Positions 7,886 through 9,872 of a stretch of DNA of 9,872 nucleotides are shown here, one piece after another. The DNA is taken from assembly GCA_919902095.1 (NCBI GenBank), contig CAKKQL010000054.1:1-9872 (forward strand), written 5' to 3'. The position numbers were made by a program, and so were the translations under genes. The notes below the pieces were generated by a model that was not told the DNA's origin, made no database searches, and saw nothing but the letters and a program-made list of their open reading frames with translations. Position 1 is the stretch's first letter. Each line of letters opens with the position of its first letter. Source of the DNA: Acidiferrobacterales bacterium (lineage in GTDB: Bacteria > Pseudomonadota > Gammaproteobacteria > Acidiferrobacterales > Sulfurifustaceae).

Positions 7886-8629
7886 ATGGACGACAGCCAA
7901 CTGCTGCGCTACAGCCGCCATATCCTGCTGCGCCGGGTGGACGTCGCCGGCCAGGAAAAACTGCTTAACGCGCGTGTACTCATCATCGGCCTCGGCGGCT
8001 TGGGCTCGCCGGCGGCCATGTACCTCGCGGCCAGCGGTGTCGGCCACCTCGTCATCGTGGACCACGACAAGGTCGAGCTCACGAACCTGCAACGCCAGAT
8101 CGTGCACACCACCGAATCCATCGGCCAGGACAAAGCTGCCTCGGCAGCCAGACAGCTCAAGGCGCTCAATCCGGAAATAACGGTCACCGCGATCAACCGC
8201 AAGCTCGAAGGCACGGAGCTGACCGAGCAGGTGCGGGCCGCCGATGTCGTGGTGGACGCGAGCGACAATTTCCCGACGCGCTTCCTGCTCAACGCCGCGT
8301 GCGTGCGCGAGGAAACGCCGCTGGTCTCGGGCGCAGTCGTGCGCTTCGAAGGTCAGGTTGCCGTCTTCCGGGCCGATCTGCCCGACAGCCCCTGCTACCG
8401 CTGCCTGTATCATGAAACGAGCGAACCCGATGAACCCTGCGCCGAGTTCGGCGTGCTCGCGCCCGTCGCCGGCATCGTCGGCAGCATCCAGGCGGCCGAA
8501 ACACTGAAGCTGCTGCTCGGCCTCGGCGAAACGCTCACCGGTCGCGTGCTGCTGCTCGACGCACTCGCCATGGAATGGCGCGAGCTCCGGCTGCGCAAAG
8601 ACCCACACTGTCCGGTCTGCGGCCCATGA
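7886..8629 (+). CDS. moeB: E1-like adenylyltransferase, MoeB/ThiF/HesA family
   Basis: Enzymes of this family use ATP to adenylate the C-terminal Gly-Gly of a ubiquitin-fold sulfur carrier (MoaD for MoeB in molybdopterin synthesis, ThiS for ThiF in thiamine synthesis). The 247 residues match E. coli MoeB in length. The opening RYSRHILL is typical. The nucleotide loop GLGGLG is at 35-40. LTNLQRQ at 65-71 carries the conserved Asn/Arg/Gln of the ATP site. Lys83 follows, then DASDNFPTR with Asp127, the expected Mg/ATP aspartate. Zinc is held by Cys170/Cys173 (CYRC) and Cys242/Cys245 (CPVC). Cys185 aligns with the cysteine that forms an acyl-persulfide in ThiF. There is no C-terminal rhodanese domain. 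MoeB rests on overall resemblance and on moeB beside prmC in Pseudomonas; ThiF- or HesA-like carriers are not excluded. Its stop overlaps the next gene by ATGA. Confidence 0.88.
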   Translation: MDDSQLLRYSRHILLRRVDVAGQEKLLNARVLIIGLGGLGSPAAMYLAASGVGHLVIVDHDKVELTNLQRQIVHTTESIGQDKAASAARQLKALNPEITVTAINRKLEGTELTEQVRAADVVVDASDNFPTRFLLNAACVREETPLVSGAVVRFEGQVAVFRADLPDSPCYRCLYHETSEPDEPCAEFGVLAPVAGIVGSIQAAETLKLLLGLGETLTGRVLLLDALAMEWRELRLRKDPHCPVCGP

Positions 8630-9033
8630 GCGAACCGGTCAGAATCCCACGTTCCATCGTCAACCAGATCCTGCATCAGGCACAGCAGGCGTCGGACGAG
8701 GAAATCTGCGGCCTCATCGCCGGCAATTCGGCGGGTTTCACACACTGCTACCCGGTGGCGAACATCGCCGTCGACCGGCACCGGCTGTTCGAGATGGACC
8801 CGAAGGGGCTCATCGGCGCGCTGCGCGCCATGCGCGAGAACGGCGAGGAACTGAAAGCCATCTACCACTCCCACCCCGAGGCGCCGGCACAGCCTTCGCT
8901 CGAGGACATCCAGCAATCCGAATACCCCGGCGTGCTTTATCTGATTGTTTCGCTCGGGACCAAAGGGGTGCTCGACATGCGAGGTTTCCGCATCCGCAAC
9001 GGAAAAATCGAGGACGTGGAAATCAGTATCTAG
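8626..9033 (+). CDS. JAMM/MPN+ metallopeptidase, M67 family
   Basis: The 135-residue protein is a stand-alone JAMM domain, a zinc isopeptidase fold (Mov34/MPN/PAD-1). The metal and catalytic residues are all present: Glu26 in DEEICGLIAG, then His81-Ser82-His83, seven residues, Ser91 and Asp94, an exact HSH-x7-S-x2-D signature. It is therefore predicted active. Bacterial relatives, such as Mec+ of Mycobacterium tuberculosis, trim residues attached to the end of a ubiquitin-like sulfur carrier. The start ATG at 8626 overlaps the moeB stop in ATGA, indicating translational coupling and a shared task. An upstream in-frame ATG (8575) would sit deep inside moeB and is not preferred. No MoaD/ThiS-like carrier is encoded beside it. 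The substrate is unknown. Confidence 0.88.
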   Translation: MSEPVRIPRSIVNQILHQAQQASDEEICGLIAGNSAGFTHCYPVANIAVDRHRLFEMDPKGLIGALRAMRENGEELKAIYHSHPEAPAQPSLEDIQQSEYPGVLYLIVSLGTKGVLDMRGFRIRNGKIEDVEISI

Positions 9034-9084
9034 AAAACCGCCCAGCACCTGCAAACACGATCTACTTCCTTCGGGACTTACTAC
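9034..9084. other. Convergent gap between the JAMM gene and slmA
   Basis: This 51-base gap separates two convergent genes. I see no strong terminator, only a tiny TCC-TTCG-GGA hairpin around 9068-9077. It also marks the joint between the hemA-moeB block and the argB-slmA block. Confidence 0.4.
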
Positions 9085-9666
9085 CTAGGAAAGAATCACT
9101 TTCAGCATCTCCCATTGCTTCTCCCACCCTTGCACCGGCGAATCGCGGTACTCGCTGCGCACGAAGCGTGCGATCCGGCCTTCGAGAAAAGCGAGCAACA
9201 AACCGGCGGTTTCCGGAATCACGGCGCGCTGGGCCTGATTCAGCGCGGCCTCGCGCAGTATCTGTTTCAGCTGGGTTTCGATGCGGTCGTATATCTGTGC
9301 CACGCGCTTGCGCAGGCGCTCGGCCTCGCCGGTCAGCACGTCGCCATAGAGAATACGGGCCATGCCGGGGTTCTTGTCGGCAAAGCCGAGGATCAGAAAC
9401 AGAATGTTACGGAGGCGGGCTTCAGCGCCGGCTTCCTCGGCGAGGATGCGGTTGATGCGGGAGAACAGCGACTCCTCGATGAAATCGAGCAGCCCTTCCA
9501 GCATCCTGGCCTTGCTGGGGAAATGACGGTAAAGCGCCGCCTCGGACACACCGACGGCCTTCGCGAGCTCCGCAGTGGTGATGCGCTCGCCGCTGCGCTC
9601 GGCGAGCATGCGCGCCAGCGTTTCAAGGATGGACTGGCGGCGCTCGCCGCGTTTACCGCGTGGCAT
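9085..9666 (-). CDS. slmA: Nucleoid occlusion factor SlmA (TetR family)
   Basis: SlmA binds specific chromosomal sites and, when bound, blocks FtsZ assembly so that division does not cut through the nucleoid. The 193-residue product is close to E. coli SlmA (198). The N-terminal helix-turn-helix (about 30-49) reads ITTAELAKAVGVSEAALYRHFPSK, nearly the E. coli sequence. FIEESLFSRINRIL, then LGFADKNPGMARILYG and the C-terminal RFVRSEY also follow SlmA rather than generic TetR repressors. The ATG at 9666 gives the family's short basic N-terminus; no Shine-Dalgarno precedes it. It converges on the JAMM gene with a 51-base gap. On its upstream side, 126 bases away, is the argB end on the same strand; argB and slmA are neighbours in several gammaproteobacteria. 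Confidence 0.93.
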   Translation of the reverse strand: MPRGKRGERRQSILETLARMLAERSGERITTAELAKAVGVSEAALYRHFPSKARMLEGLLDFIEESLFSRINRILAEEAGAEARLRNILFLILGFADKNPGMARILYGDVLTGEAERLRKRVAQIYDRIETQLKQILREAALNQAQRAVIPETAGLLLAFLEGRIARFVRSEYRDSPVQGWEKQWEMLKVILS

Positions 9667-9694
9667 GGGTGGTAAATTTGCTAGGTAGGATTAC

Positions 9695-9770
9695 TTGACG
9701 CGAAGGCGCAAAGAAAAGCAGAAAAAAAATAAACATGAAAACCCTTTGCGTCTTTGCGGCTCTGCGTCAA
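9695..9770. repeat. Imperfect hairpin between argB and slmA
   Basis: The arm at 9695-9713 (TTGACGCGAAGGCGCAAAG) pairs with 9752-9770 at 16 of 19 positions, around an A-rich loop of 38 bases. The right side also has CTTTGCG twice in tandem (9744-9750 and 9752-9758). It resembles the 'GCGTCTTTGCG' intergenic repeats scattered through many bacterial genomes. It follows the argB stop and could end or process that transcript, but it lacks a classic T-tail. Confidence 0.55.
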
Positions 9771-9792
9771 AAACTCATAAATTGGAGATTCG

Positions 9793-9872
9793 TTAGGCGC
9801 GGATCAACGTGCCCACACCCTCGTCGGTGAACACCTCGAGCAGCACGGCGTGCTCCACGCGCCCGTCAATAA
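9793..9872 (-). CDS. argB: Acetylglutamate kinase, C-terminal end only
   Basis: The last 25 complete codons before the TAA at 9793-9795 encode IDGRVEHAVLLEVFTDEGVG followed by TLIRA, which is the conserved end of ArgB. This enzyme phosphorylates N-acetylglutamate in arginine synthesis, and its C-terminal end is close to the arginine-sensing region in regulated homologues. The rest lies beyond the window. The segment is short but highly characteristic. Confidence 0.88.
   Translation of the reverse strand, partial: IDGRVEHAVLLEVFTDEGVGTLIRA

Overview
This is a GC-rich window (coding regions by eye mostly G/C at third codon positions) of ordinary chromosomal housekeeping DNA. The organism is most likely a gammaproteobacterium: it has LolB and SlmA, which are gammaproteobacterial markers, and the order ispE-lolB-TPR lipoprotein, divergent from hemA-prfA-prmC, followed by moeB. 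As I recall, Pseudomonas has the same order. The high GC and the argB-slmA neighbourhood would suit a sulfur-oxidiser-like lineage (Chromatiales or Acidiferrobacterales), but that narrower placement is inference.

Layout. Positions 1-3153 (minus strand) hold a likely operon transcribed right to left: a TPR-repeat lipoprotein, lolB (outer-membrane lipoprotein insertion) and ispE (isoprenoid precursor synthesis, cut by the window edge). Positions 3154-3520 form a divergent intergenic region of about 367 bases with inverted GC-rich repeats and candidate promoter elements, but no gene. Positions 3521-6797 (plus strand) hold hemA, prfA and prmC: glutamyl-tRNA reductase, release factor 1, and the methyltransferase that modifies the GGQ glutamine of that release factor. 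Positions 6885-7838 hold a soluble Cache/PDC-like sensor protein of unknown role, lying between prmC and moeB. Positions 7886-9033 hold a MoeB/ThiF-type E1-like adenylyltransferase whose stop overlaps the start of a JAMM (M67) metallopeptidase, a pairing typical of ubiquitin-like sulfur-carrier systems. Positions 9085-9872 (minus strand) hold slmA (nucleoid occlusion, TetR fold) and the last codons of argB, from a second conserved cluster that converges on the first.

No mobile element, CRISPR array, tRNA or rRNA was seen. The best leads are the orphan cytoplasmic Cache-like protein, the E1-like/JAMM pair without a local carrier protein, and a four-copy 7-bp tandem repeat that encodes the tail and stop codon of the TPR lipoprotein. 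None of these amounts to a clearly new system; they are places to look.
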